Assembly: GCA_016707605.1 (NCBI GenBank)
Contig: JADJHJ010000011.1
Coordinates: 210,103 to 274,102 of the forward strand
Source of the DNA: Candidatus Promineofilum glycogenicum
GTDB taxonomy: Bacteria; Chloroflexota; Anaerolineae; Promineifilales; Promineifilaceae
DNA length: 64,000 nt
Direction of reading: 5' to 3'
Under the pieces are notes generated by a model. It was not told the DNA's origin, ran no database searches, and worked only from the letters and a program-made list of their open reading frames with translations. The translations under genes and the position numbers were made by a program. Every line of letters starts with the position of its first letter. The stretch's first letter is position 1. Positions 32,801 to 41,500 of this stretch are shown here, one piece after another.

Positions 32801-34246
32801 ATGCTGCTTCCGAACCGTATCAGGAGCGCGGCCGTGCTGGCCCTGCTCCTCGCCTGTTTGCTGGCGCTGCCCCTGCTGGCCGCGCCAACCCCGCCCGCCG
32901 ACGACTCCGGCGCGATGCCCACGCCGAGCGGCGGCGCGCCGGCCGATCGTCCGCCTACGGCCATCGAACCAGCCGCCCCCGCCGCCCCCGCCGCCGCCGA
33001 CGCGCCGGTCATCACCGTCTGGTCCGGCCCGACGCTGCCCGTCGGCCAGCGCGGCGACCCGCAGAAGTGGGTCAACGTGTTGGGCAACGTCACGTCGGCC
33101 GCGACGCTGACCAGCCTCAGCTACACGCTCAACGGCGGCCCGTCCCAGCCGCTATCCGTCGGCCCGGATAACATGCGCCTGGCCCGGCCGGGCGACTTCA
33201 ATATTGAACTCGACTACACCGATTTGCGTCCGGGGAACAACTCCGTCATCATCCGCGCCACAGACCAGGACGGGGGCGCGGCGGCGGCTACCGTCACCGT
33301 CAACTATCGCAGCGGCGATCTAAGCTGGCCGCCGCAGACCTACGTCTACGATTGGTCGACCGTGACGCGCGTCGCCCAGATGGCGCAGGTCGTTGATGGC
33401 CCGTGGCGTCTCGACGACGGCGGCGTGCGGCCGACCGTCTTCGACTTCGACCGGCTGCTGGCTCTGGGCGACCTTTCCTGGCGCGACTACACCGTGACCG
33501 TGCCCATTACCGTCTACGGCATCGACGAGAGCGGCTACACCGCGCCCAGCAACGGCCCCGGCGTCGGCATCATGGTGCGCTGGCAGGGGCACTACCACGT
33601 CGAAGGCGACGGGCAGCCTCGGACCGGCTGGCGGCGGCTGGGCGCGCTGGGCTGGTATCGCTGGCAGCGCGACGGCAGCCAGTTTACCGAGGGGTTCGAG
33701 GTGCTGGGCAATGGCGGCCGGCTGATCGGCACGACCGACAAGACGCTGAACTTCGGCGTCACCTACATGTTCAAGCTGGCCGTGCAGGCTAACCCCGACC
33801 CCAGCATCCCGGCCACCTATCGCTTCAAGGTCTGGCCGGCGTCGTCGGCCGAGCCGGCGCTGTGGGACGTGGAGCGGCGCGGCTTCAACGGCGAGCCGAG
33901 CGGCGGCGGGCTGCTGCTGCTGGCCCATCACGTCGACGCCCGCTTCGGCGCGGTGCGCGTCGATCTGCTTAACACCCGGCCGCGGCCGATCCTGACCGTG
34001 CTCACCGACGGCCCCGGCGGCGGCAGCGTGCGCCTCAGCCCCAGCGCCCAACCGCGCATCGGCGAAGACGTGGTGCTGACGGCGGCGGCCGACCTCGGCT
34101 CGGCCTTCGTTGGCTGGTCGGGCGCGCTGACCGGCGCGGCCAACCCCGGTCAGGTCACGCTGTTCGAGAGCGCGACCATCACCGCCACCTTCTCGGCCGA
34201 TGGCAATGGGATCGCGATGCCGATTGTGCTATCGTCTAATCCTTAG
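32801..34246 (+). CDS. Secreted protein with InlB-type repeat domain and LPxI-like tail
   Basis: 481 residues with a signal peptide (AAVLALLLACLLALPLLAAP) and a Pro/Ala-rich linker. A beta-sandwich region follows (ITVWSGPTLPVGQRGDPQKW, NNSVIIRATDQDGGAAAATV). The middle region has a LamG/hydrolase-like look (YTVTVPITVYGIDESGY, VGIMVRWQGHYHVEGDG). A bacterial InlB-B-type repeat is at about 402-470 (GSVRLSPSAQPRIGEDVVLT, FVGWSGALTG). It ends AMPIVLSSNP, a variant of the shared C-terminal tail. It is likely a surface adhesin or carbohydrate-binding protein; the substrate is unknown. Confidence 0.78.
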   Translation: MLLPNRIRSAAVLALLLACLLALPLLAAPTPPADDSGAMPTPSGGAPADRPPTAIEPAAPAAPAAADAPVITVWSGPTLPVGQRGDPQKWVNVLGNVTSAATLTSLSYTLNGGPSQPLSVGPDNMRLARPGDFNIELDYTDLRPGNNSVIIRATDQDGGAAAATVTVNYRSGDLSWPPQTYVYDWSTVTRVAQMAQVVDGPWRLDDGGVRPTVFDFDRLLALGDLSWRDYTVTVPITVYGIDESGYTAPSNGPGVGIMVRWQGHYHVEGDGQPRTGWRRLGALGWYRWQRDGSQFTEGFEVLGNGGRLIGTTDKTLNFGVTYMFKLAVQANPDPSIPATYRFKVWPASSAEPALWDVERRGFNGEPSGGGLLLLAHHVDARFGAVRVDLLNTRPRPILTVLTDGPGGGSVRLSPSAQPRIGEDVVLTAAADLGSAFVGWSGALTGAANPGQVTLFESATITATFSADGNGIAMPIVLSSNP

Positions 34247-34254
34247 CCGCCCGG

Positions 34255-34690
34255 TACAACCCACTCCCGGTGCATCCCACTTTCTGGAGTGGGTTGCACC
34301 TTCTTACCAGCGAACGCAAGAACGTGCGACGCACGGCTGGTGCATCCCACTTTCTGGAGTGGGTTGCACCTTCTTACCAACGAACGCAAGAACGTGCGAC
34401 GCACGGCCGGTGCATCCCACTTTCTGGAGTGGGTTGCACCTTCTTACCAAACGAACGCAAGAACGTGCGACGCACGGCTGGTGCATCCCACTTTCTGGAG
34501 TGGGTTGCACCTTCTTACCAACGAACGCAAGAACGTGCGACGCACGGCCGGTGCATCCCACTTTCTGGAGTGGGTTGACCTTCTACCAACGAACGCAAAC
34601 GCGACGGGGCCGGGGGCGGTGCACCCACTTCTGGCCTTACCAACAAACGCAAGAACGTGCGACGCACTCAAGAAAGTGCGACGCACGGAC
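34255..34690. repeat. Family F array with five 70-base tandem units (440-base gene-free gap)
   Basis: The unit begins GGTGCATCCCACTTTCTGGA, continues with GGTTGCACCTTCTTACCA and CGAACGCAAGAACGTGCGAC, and ends GCACGG. Copies start at 34269, 34339, 34409, 34480 and 34550 (period 70, once 71). A degenerate sixth copy and a terminal AAGTGCGACGCAC follow. Each unit contains its own inverted arms. No gene was seen here. Confidence 0.92.
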
Positions 34691-34696
34691 GCTCAT

Positions 34697-35437
34697 ATGG
34701 ATCCTTCCGAATACCGCGCCATCTACACCGTCGAAGACCGCCACTGGTGGTACGCCGGCATGGGCCGCATCAGTCGCGCCCTGCTGGAGACGGCCTACCC
34801 CGACCGGCGCGACCTGCGCATCCTCGACGCCGGCTGCGGCACGGGCGGGGCGCTAGGCTTTCTGGCCCAGTTCGGCGCGGTGACGGGCAGCGACATCTCG
34901 CCGCTGGCCCTGGCCTACAGTCGCGCCCGCGGCCACGCCGCGCTCAGCCAGGCATCGGTGACCGCCCTGCCCTACGCCGCGGCCTCGTTCGATTTGGTGA
35001 CCTCGTTCGACGTGCTCTACCATCGCGCCGTGGGCGATCCGTGCGTGGCGTTGGGCGAGTTCCGGCGCGTGCTGCGGCCGGGCGGGCGCGTGCTGCTGCG
35101 GCTGCCGGCCTACGACCGGCTGCGCGGCCGGCACGACGCCGTCGTCCACACCGCCCGCCGCTTCACCACCAGCGCACTGGCTGAGTCGCTACGCGAAACC
35201 GGCTTCGCTATCGAACGCCTGAGCTACGCCAACACGCTCCTCTTCCCCCTGGCCGCCGCCAAACGCCTGCTGGAGCGCCGCGCCCCCGCCCACGCCCCGG
35301 CCCACTCCGACGTCACCCCCAACCCCGCCTGGCTCGACGCAGTGCTGTCCCGCCCCCTGGCCATCGAAGCGGCCTGGCTGCGGCGGCGCGATTTGCCGTT
35401 TGGGCTGTCGGTCGTGGCTTTAGCCCGGCGCGGTTGA
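34697..35437 (+). CDS. Class I SAM-dependent methyltransferase
   Basis: 246 residues. Motif I is ILDAGCGTGGALGFLAQFG, motif II VTGSDISPLALA, then FDLVTSFDVLYH and EFRRVLRPGGRVLLRLPAY. The N-terminus EYRAIYTVEDRHWWYAGMGR is typical of methyltransferases located beside glycosyl or glycan genes, often with W-W-Y motifs. The acceptor is unknown. The ATG lies seven bases after the family F array, which thus forms its upstream region. Confidence 0.9.
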   Translation: MDPSEYRAIYTVEDRHWWYAGMGRISRALLETAYPDRRDLRILDAGCGTGGALGFLAQFGAVTGSDISPLALAYSRARGHAALSQASVTALPYAAASFDLVTSFDVLYHRAVGDPCVALGEFRRVLRPGGRVLLRLPAYDRLRGRHDAVVHTARRFTTSALAESLRETGFAIERLSYANTLLFPLAAAKRLLERRAPAHAPAHSDVTPNPAWLDAVLSRPLAIEAAWLRRRDLPFGLSVVALARRG

Positions 35438-35499
35438 GAGGTTCCAGGTTCCAGGTTCCAGGGAAGAGCGCTCTTCCCTGGAACCTGGAACCTGGACCT
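35437..35499. repeat. Inverted repeat (GGTTCCAGGTTCCAGG)
   Basis: GGTTCCAGGTTCCAGGGAAG and its inverse CTTCCCTGGAACCTGGAACC pair around GAGCGCTC. It lies between convergent genes; a second copy lies at 43605. Confidence 0.85.
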
Positions 35500-35506
35500 C
35501 TCTTCC

Positions 35507-38500
35507 CTACCTGAAAATGAGCGGCAAGCCGGTGTGGAGGATTGCCCGCGTGTTGGCCGGCGCTTCCAGCGCGCCGACGTCGCACTCGTTGGCCGAGGGC
35601 AGGCCGTTGCCGTCGCGGTTGCGCGGCTGGCCGCGCTGGTCGAGGGCGTTGACCGGCGCGGCGACGCAATCGGCCGACGGCGCACGGTCCATAGCCGGGC
35701 TGTGCGGCAGCAGAGCGTGGGTCATCGTCGGCCCGCCGTTGTTGGCCAGCGGCGACAGCACAGCCGATAGCCCCAGCGCCGGCGTGAAGTCGCTCGCCCC
35801 CGGCGCGAAACCGCTCAGCCCGGCGTCGCCGCTGAAGCCGAACAGGTTATAGGCCGCGGCCGCGACCGTTCCATCGGTGCGATGGGCCTCGCGGCCGATG
35901 GGCGCGCTGTTGCCGGCCAGCAGCGACCGCCGCAGGGTCAGCGTTCCGGCGCGGACGAACGCGCCACCGCCGATCACGCCGGCGGTGTTGCCGCTGACGG
36001 TGGCGTTGTGGAGGGTCACGCGACCGGCGTTATAGACGCCGCCGCCGGCTACGTTGGCCGTGTTGCCGCTGATGGTGCTGTTGATCAGGGTGATCGTCCC
36101 GTCGAAGGCCGCGAACAGGCCGCCGCCGTCGCCGGCCGCGTTGCCGGCCAGGGCTACGTCGCGCGCGGTGATGGTTCCGGCGGTGGCGAACAGCCCGCCG
36201 CCGTCCACGGCCGTGTTGCCGCGCAGCGCGGCCCCGCTGATCGTCAGTTGGCCGGCCAGGGCGACAGCCGCGCCGCCGCTGCCCGTCACCTGGTTGTCGT
36301 TCAGCCAGCCGCCGTCCAGCGTTACCGCGCCGCCCCCCAGCCCCACCGCGCCGCCGTCCTTGGCCCGGTGGCCGGTGAAGGTCACGCCGGTCAGCGCCGC
36401 CGTGCCGCGGGCGTTGGCCAGCCCACCGCCCAGCCGCGCGGCCACGTTGCCGTCGAAGGGCGTCTGGGCAATGGCCAGGGTGGCATTGTTGAACGCGCCG
36501 CCGCCGGCGCCGCCGGCGATGTTGCCGCGCACCACGCCGCCGCTGACCGTCACCGTGCCGCCGGGGTCGGGCGACCCGTCCGGCTCGTCCGGCCCACCGC
36601 CGTTGGCCAGCCCGCCGCCGTCGCCGCCGGCCGTGTTGGCGCTCAGAGTGACGCCGCTCAGCGTCAGCACGCCCGCGCCGTCAACCGCGCCGCCGCCGTC
36701 GTGGGTGGCGGTGTTCTCGTTCAAAGCGCCGCCGGTCATCGTCAGCCGGCCGGCGGCGTTGGCCAGCCCGCCGCCGTCGCCGCCGGCGGTGTTGGCGCTC
36801 AGCGTGGCCCCGCTAATCGTCAGTGTGCCCGCGTCGTTGGCCAGGCCGCCGCCGTCGCCCTCGGCCGCGTTGCCGCTCAGCGTCACGTCGCTCATCGTCA
36901 GCGTCCCCGCGCCGTTGGCCGCGCCGCCGCCGTCGCCGCCGGCCGTGTTGCCGCTCAGCGCCGCCTCGCCGATGATCAGCCCGCCCGCGCCGTTGGCCAG
37001 CCCGCCGCCATCGCCGCCGGCCTCGTTGTCGCTCAGCGTGCCGCCGTCGATGGTCAGCGTGCCCGCGCCGTTGGCCGCCGCGCCGCCGTCTTCGCCGGCG
37101 ACGTTGCCGTCGAAGGCCGTGCCGTCGAAAGAAACCGTGCCGGCGTCGCCATTGGCCACGCCGCCGCCGGCGCCGCCGGCCTCGTTGGTGTTGAACGCGC
37201 CGCCGCTGATCATCGCCGTGCCGGCATGGACGGCCAGCCCGCCGCCGGCGTCGGCCTCGTTGCCGCTCACCGTCACCGCGTCGAGAGTCAGTTCCGAGCC
37301 GTCGAGGTAGATGCCGCCGCCGTCGCCGCCGGCGGTGTTGTCGCCGATGGTTGCGTCGCTCACGTCGGTCGGGCTGTTTGTCAACAGCAGGCCGCCGCCG
37401 GCCTCGGTGGCGGTGTTGCCCGTCACCCGGCCGCCGCTGATGGTCAGTTGGCCGTCTTCCAGCCACAGCCCGCCGCCTTCGTTGGCCTGATTGGCCGTCA
37501 GGGCGGTGTCGGTCAGCGTCGCCGTCACGCCGGACAGGTAGAGGCCGCCGCCCCCGCCGCCGTCGGCCTCGTTGTCGTCGAGCGTGCTATCGGTCAGGCT
37601 CAGCGTGGCCTCGCCGGCACCGATACCGCCGCCGTCGTAGGCCGCGTTGCCGCTCAGCGTCACTTCGCTGAGGGTCAACTCGCCGCCGGTGAAGTAGATG
37701 CCGCCGCCCGTCCCCTCGCCGCCGTCGTTGCCGCTCAGCGTGCTGTCGCTCAGGGTCAGGTCGATCCCGCTGCTGTAGATGCCGCCGCCCTCTTCGCTGA
37801 GGTTGTTGCTTAGGGTGGTGTCGCTGATGTCAATTGGCCCGGAGGTGGCGGCGATGCCGCCGCCCTTGTCGGCGCTGTTGCCGCTGAGGGTGCAGCCGGT
37901 CAGGGTCAGCGCGCCGTCGCCGACGTAGATTGCTCCGCCGTTGTAGCCGGTCAGCAGGCCGCTCTTCAGCGTCAGCGCGTCGATGGTCAGATCGCCCCCG
38001 GCCACGACCAGAAAGCGCAGGTCCTCGTTGCCGGCGCGCTGCAACGTCGCGCCGTTGCCGGCGATGGTGATGGTCGAGGTGATGAGCGGCAGGGCGGTGG
38101 GGCCATATTCGTCGTCAACGACGGCGGCCGTCAGGCTGAACAGGCCGGCGGCGGGCATCGAGATGATGTCGGGGCCGTTGGCGTCGCCGGGGACGCAATC
38201 GTCGTGGACGGCGCCGCCGTTGGCGTTGTCGATGGCCTCGACCAGCGAGCACAGCCCTTCGTTGGCTTCGATCACCATGCCGTTGGCGACGTGAATCGTC
38301 GGGTCAGGGGCCGCCGCGCCCGACGCCGGCGCGGCCAGCGCCAGCAGCAGCGCCGCCCCGGCCAGCGAGAGCCTGGCCCGACCCAGCCGCCGCCGGACGC
38401 GGCGCGGCAGGGCGCGCAGTTGGGCGTAGCGGGCGACCAGGCGGTCAACCAGTTGTGAGTCGCGGCCCAGGCGGCGGGCCAGCAGAGGGGCAAGAGGCGA

Positions 38501-38509
38501 ACGGTTCAT
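35507..38509 (-). CDS. Large secreted right-handed beta-helix protein (choice-of-anchor Q type)
   Basis: 1000 residues. A basic N-terminal region and membrane segment (GRARLSLAGAALLLALAAPA) precede a CSLREA-like segment (GLCSLVEAIDNANGG). About twenty beta-helix turns follow, built on GNTAGGDGGGLANGAG-type units. A C-terminal choice-of-anchor Q segment has ALLPHSPAMDRAPSADC and NALDQRGQPRNRDGNGLP. It ends TGLPLIFR, the LPxI-type tail. Cysteines in the anchor segment may form a disulfide. It is likely a surface or polymorphic-toxin-carrier-type adhesin. The DNA repeats make it prone to length change, and long opposite-strand frames are shadows. Confidence 0.85.
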   Translation of the reverse strand: MNRSPLAPLLARRLGRDSQLVDRLVARYAQLRALPRRVRRRLGRARLSLAGAALLLALAAPASGAAAPDPTIHVANGMVIEANEGLCSLVEAIDNANGGAVHDDCVPGDANGPDIISMPAAGLFSLTAAVVDDEYGPTALPLITSTITIAGNGATLQRAGNEDLRFLVVAGGDLTIDALTLKSGLLTGYNGGAIYVGDGALTLTGCTLSGNSADKGGGIAATSGPIDISDTTLSNNLSEEGGGIYSSGIDLTLSDSTLSGNDGGEGTGGGIYFTGGELTLSEVTLSGNAAYDGGGIGAGEATLSLTDSTLDDNEADGGGGGGLYLSGVTATLTDTALTANQANEGGGLWLEDGQLTISGGRVTGNTATEAGGGLLLTNSPTDVSDATIGDNTAGGDGGGIYLDGSELTLDAVTVSGNEADAGGGLAVHAGTAMISGGAFNTNEAGGAGGGVANGDAGTVSFDGTAFDGNVAGEDGGAAANGAGTLTIDGGTLSDNEAGGDGGGLANGAGGLIIGEAALSGNTAGGDGGGAANGAGTLTMSDVTLSGNAAEGDGGGLANDAGTLTISGATLSANTAGGDGGGLANAAGRLTMTGGALNENTATHDGGGAVDGAGVLTLSGVTLSANTAGGDGGGLANGGGPDEPDGSPDPGGTVTVSGGVVRGNIAGGAGGGAFNNATLAIAQTPFDGNVAARLGGGLANARGTAALTGVTFTGHRAKDGGAVGLGGGAVTLDGGWLNDNQVTGSGGAAVALAGQLTISGAALRGNTAVDGGGLFATAGTITARDVALAGNAAGDGGGLFAAFDGTITLINSTISGNTANVAGGGVYNAGRVTLHNATVSGNTAGVIGGGAFVRAGTLTLRRSLLAGNSAPIGREAHRTDGTVAAAAYNLFGFSGDAGLSGFAPGASDFTPALGLSAVLSPLANNGGPTMTHALLPHSPAMDRAPSADCVAAPVNALDQRGQPRNRDGNGLPSANECDVGALEAPANTRAILHTGLPLIFR

Positions 38510-38543
38510 GGGCTTGTCTCCTGGCCGTCCAAATAGCCACGTT

Positions 38544-38572
38544 TTGGTATCTTTGACCCTACCAACTATAAT
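38544..38572 (+). promoter_or_regulatory. Sigma-70-type promoter of the CheB-CheR gene
   Basis: TTGGTA (38544-38549), a 17-base spacer and a perfect TATAAT (38567-38572) lie 26 bases upstream of the start codon. Confidence 0.65.
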
Positions 38573-38598
38573 CTAGCCAGACGAGTGCGGGGGTTCAC

Positions 38599-41500
38599 AT
38601 GACTGATCACGACGCCGAAAGCGAACCGGGGGAACCCGGCGCGGGAGCCGTGGCCGACCAGGCAGAGGCCGAGAAGGTTGATGACCTGCTGCGTGGCAAT
38701 CTGGACACGGAGGACGTGCCGGATGCGGAGAAGACGCAGCGGCCGATTGTCGTCGGCATCGGCGCGTCGGCCGGCGGGCTAGAGGCGCTGTCGACCTTCT
38801 TCGACGCCCTGCCGCCCGACACCGGTCTGACCTTCGTCGTCGTCACCCACCTTTCGCCCGACCACGAAAGCATCCTCGACGAGTTGCTCCAGCGGCACAC
38901 GGCCATGCCGGTTGTCCAGGTGCAGGCCGAAAGGCTGCGCATCGCCCCCAATCACGTCTACGTCATCCCACCCAACCGCCAACTGGTGCTGACCGACCAG
39001 CACTTGCACACCGGCGAGTTCGAAGGGCCACGTGCCTCCCGCGCGCCGATTGACATCTTCTTTCGCTCGCTGGCCGCCGTCCACGCTTCGCCGATGGCCA
39101 TTGTCATGAGCGGCGGCGGCAGCGACGGCGCGCTGGGCATCCGCTCGGTCAAGGAGGCCAGCGGCGTCATTCTGGTGCAGGCCCCCCAGGACGCCGCCCA
39201 CGACAGTATGCCCCTGGCGGCCCTGGCCACGGGCGTGGTCGACTTTGTGCTGCCGGCCCGCGAGCTGGCGCGGCGGGTGGTGGAGATCAACCACCACCGC
39301 GTCCACGTGCCCAACAATCCGGCCGAGCTATCGCCCGAACAGCAGGAAGCGCTGCAGCGCATCCTGGGCCAGCTTCAGGCGCGCACCGGCCACGACTTCC
39401 GCGCCTACAAACCGACGACCATTCTGCGGCGCATTCAACGGCGCTTGCAGATCAGCGGCCACGAGACGCTGGAGGGGTATCTGACCCATCTGCGGCAGAG
39501 CGCCGATGAGACCAGGGCGCTATTGCGCGACCTGCTGATCGGCGTGACTAACTTCTTTCGCGATGATGAGTCCTGGCGACACGTGGCCGATCACGTCATT
39601 CCCCAACTGTTCCAGGATCGGGGGCGGGACGACGTCGTGCGCGCCTGGTCATTGGGCTGCTCCACCGGCGAGGAGGCCTACTCGATGGCCATTCTGCTGC
39701 TGGAACATGCCGAGACGCTCGACACGCCGCCGCAACTCCAGGTCTTCGCCACCGACCTGGACGAAGGCTCGCTGCTCAAAGCGCGGGACGGTCTGTACCC
39801 CGACACCATTGCCGCCGACGTCTCGCCCGAACGGCTGAGCCGCTACTTTATGCGCGAGGGGTCGTACTACCGCGTGCGGCGCGAGGTGCGCGACATCGTC
39901 CTCTTCGCCACCCACAGCGTGCTGCGCGACCCGCCTTTTTCGCGCCTCGATCTCATCGCCTGTCGCAACCTGCTCATCTATCTGCAACGACGGTTGCAGG
40001 AAAATCTGTTCGAGATCTTCCACTACGCTCTGCGCCCCGGCGGCTTTCTCTTTCTGGGCGGTTCGGAATCGGCCGACGGCGCGACCGATCTCTTCCTGAC
40101 GGTTGATAAAAAGCATCGCCTCTATCGCTCCCGCGAATGGAGCAGCCGCCAGCCGGGGCTGCCGGCGCTGCCGCTGGCCGGCTACACCCCGCGGCGGCCG
40201 CTGCTACCGCGCGGCGAACAGCGCCCACCGCCGATCAATACGCTCTACCAGGCGAGTTATGAACAAACGCTGGAGGAGTTTGGCCCGGCGACCGTTCTGG
40301 TGGACAGCGAAGCCAACATCCTGCGCCTGTCCGGCACGGCCGGGCGCTACCTGCGCCACCCCGACGGCGCGCCGACGCAGAGCCTCAACCGCCTCATCCA
40401 TCCCGATCTCCAGTTCGAGTTGCGCGGCGCGCTGTTTCGCGCCTTCGACAAGGGGTTGGCGACGGTCAGTCCCCCTCTGCGGCTGGCCATTGACGGTGAG
40501 GAGCGGCGCGTCGTGCTGGCCGTGCGCCCCCGCGCCACCCCCGGCGAGCCGCCGCTGGCTTTGGTCCTGATTCTGGAAGACCAGGGCGTCGTCGAACCGC
40601 ACGAGGACGGCGACAGCGGGCGGTCAGTGGATGTATCCTCGCTCAATCAGTTGGAAGCCGAAGCCCGCTATCTGCGCGAACGGTTGCAGGCTTCGGTCGA
40701 GGAGTATGAGTCTTCCAACGAGGAGTTGAAGGCGGCCAACGAGGAACTCCAGTCCATTAACGAGGAGTATCGCTCCACGACCGAAGAGCTGGAGACGAGC
40801 AAGGAAGAACTCCAGTCGGTCAACGAGGAGCTGGAGACGGTCAACAGCGAGCTAAAGATCAACCTGGAGGAAGTCTCCCGCGCCCATAGCGACCTGCAAA
40901 ACCTGATGGCGGCGACGGAGATCGCCACCCTCTTCCTCGACCGCGAGTTGCGCATCAAGCGCTACACCGCCGGGGTGGAGGGGCTGATCAACATCATCGG
41001 CAGCGACCACGGCCGACCGCTGACCCATCTGACGCACCGTCTGGACTATCCCAACCTGACTGACGACGCCCGTCAGGTGTTGCGCACGCTGGTGCCGCTG
41101 GAGCGCGAGGTGCGCCACACCCAGGATGGTTGGCTGCTGGCCCGGCTGCGCCCCTATCGCACCATGGATGACCGCATCGAGGGCATCGTCATCACCTTCG
41201 TGGACATCACCAGCCTCAAGGAAGCCGAGAACAGCCTGTCCGAGTCGCGCCAACTGGTCGAACTGGCCCTCAACGCCGCCGGCATGGGCTGGGGGGCGTG
41301 GGACCTGGGCAGCGGCCGGGCCGAGGTTGACGCCCGCACCCGCGAGCTGTTGGGCTTCGCGCCCGACAGCGGCGAGGTGACGGTGGCGCAGTGGCTGGCC
41401 CGCGTCCACCACGAGGATCGGCCGCAACTGGAAGCAGCCCTTCGCGCCAGCGCCGAGAGCGGCGGCTGGCTCGATGCCGCCTTTCGCCTCGTCTCGCCCG

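Noticed and set aside
34255..34690. CRISPR array
   Set aside because: Units are near-identical over their full 70 bases with no variable spacers, and no cas gene is near.
35882..37813. 643-residue plus-strand frame across the beta-helix gene
   Set aside because: It is the complement of regular beta-helix coding repeats, which gives an artificially open frame.
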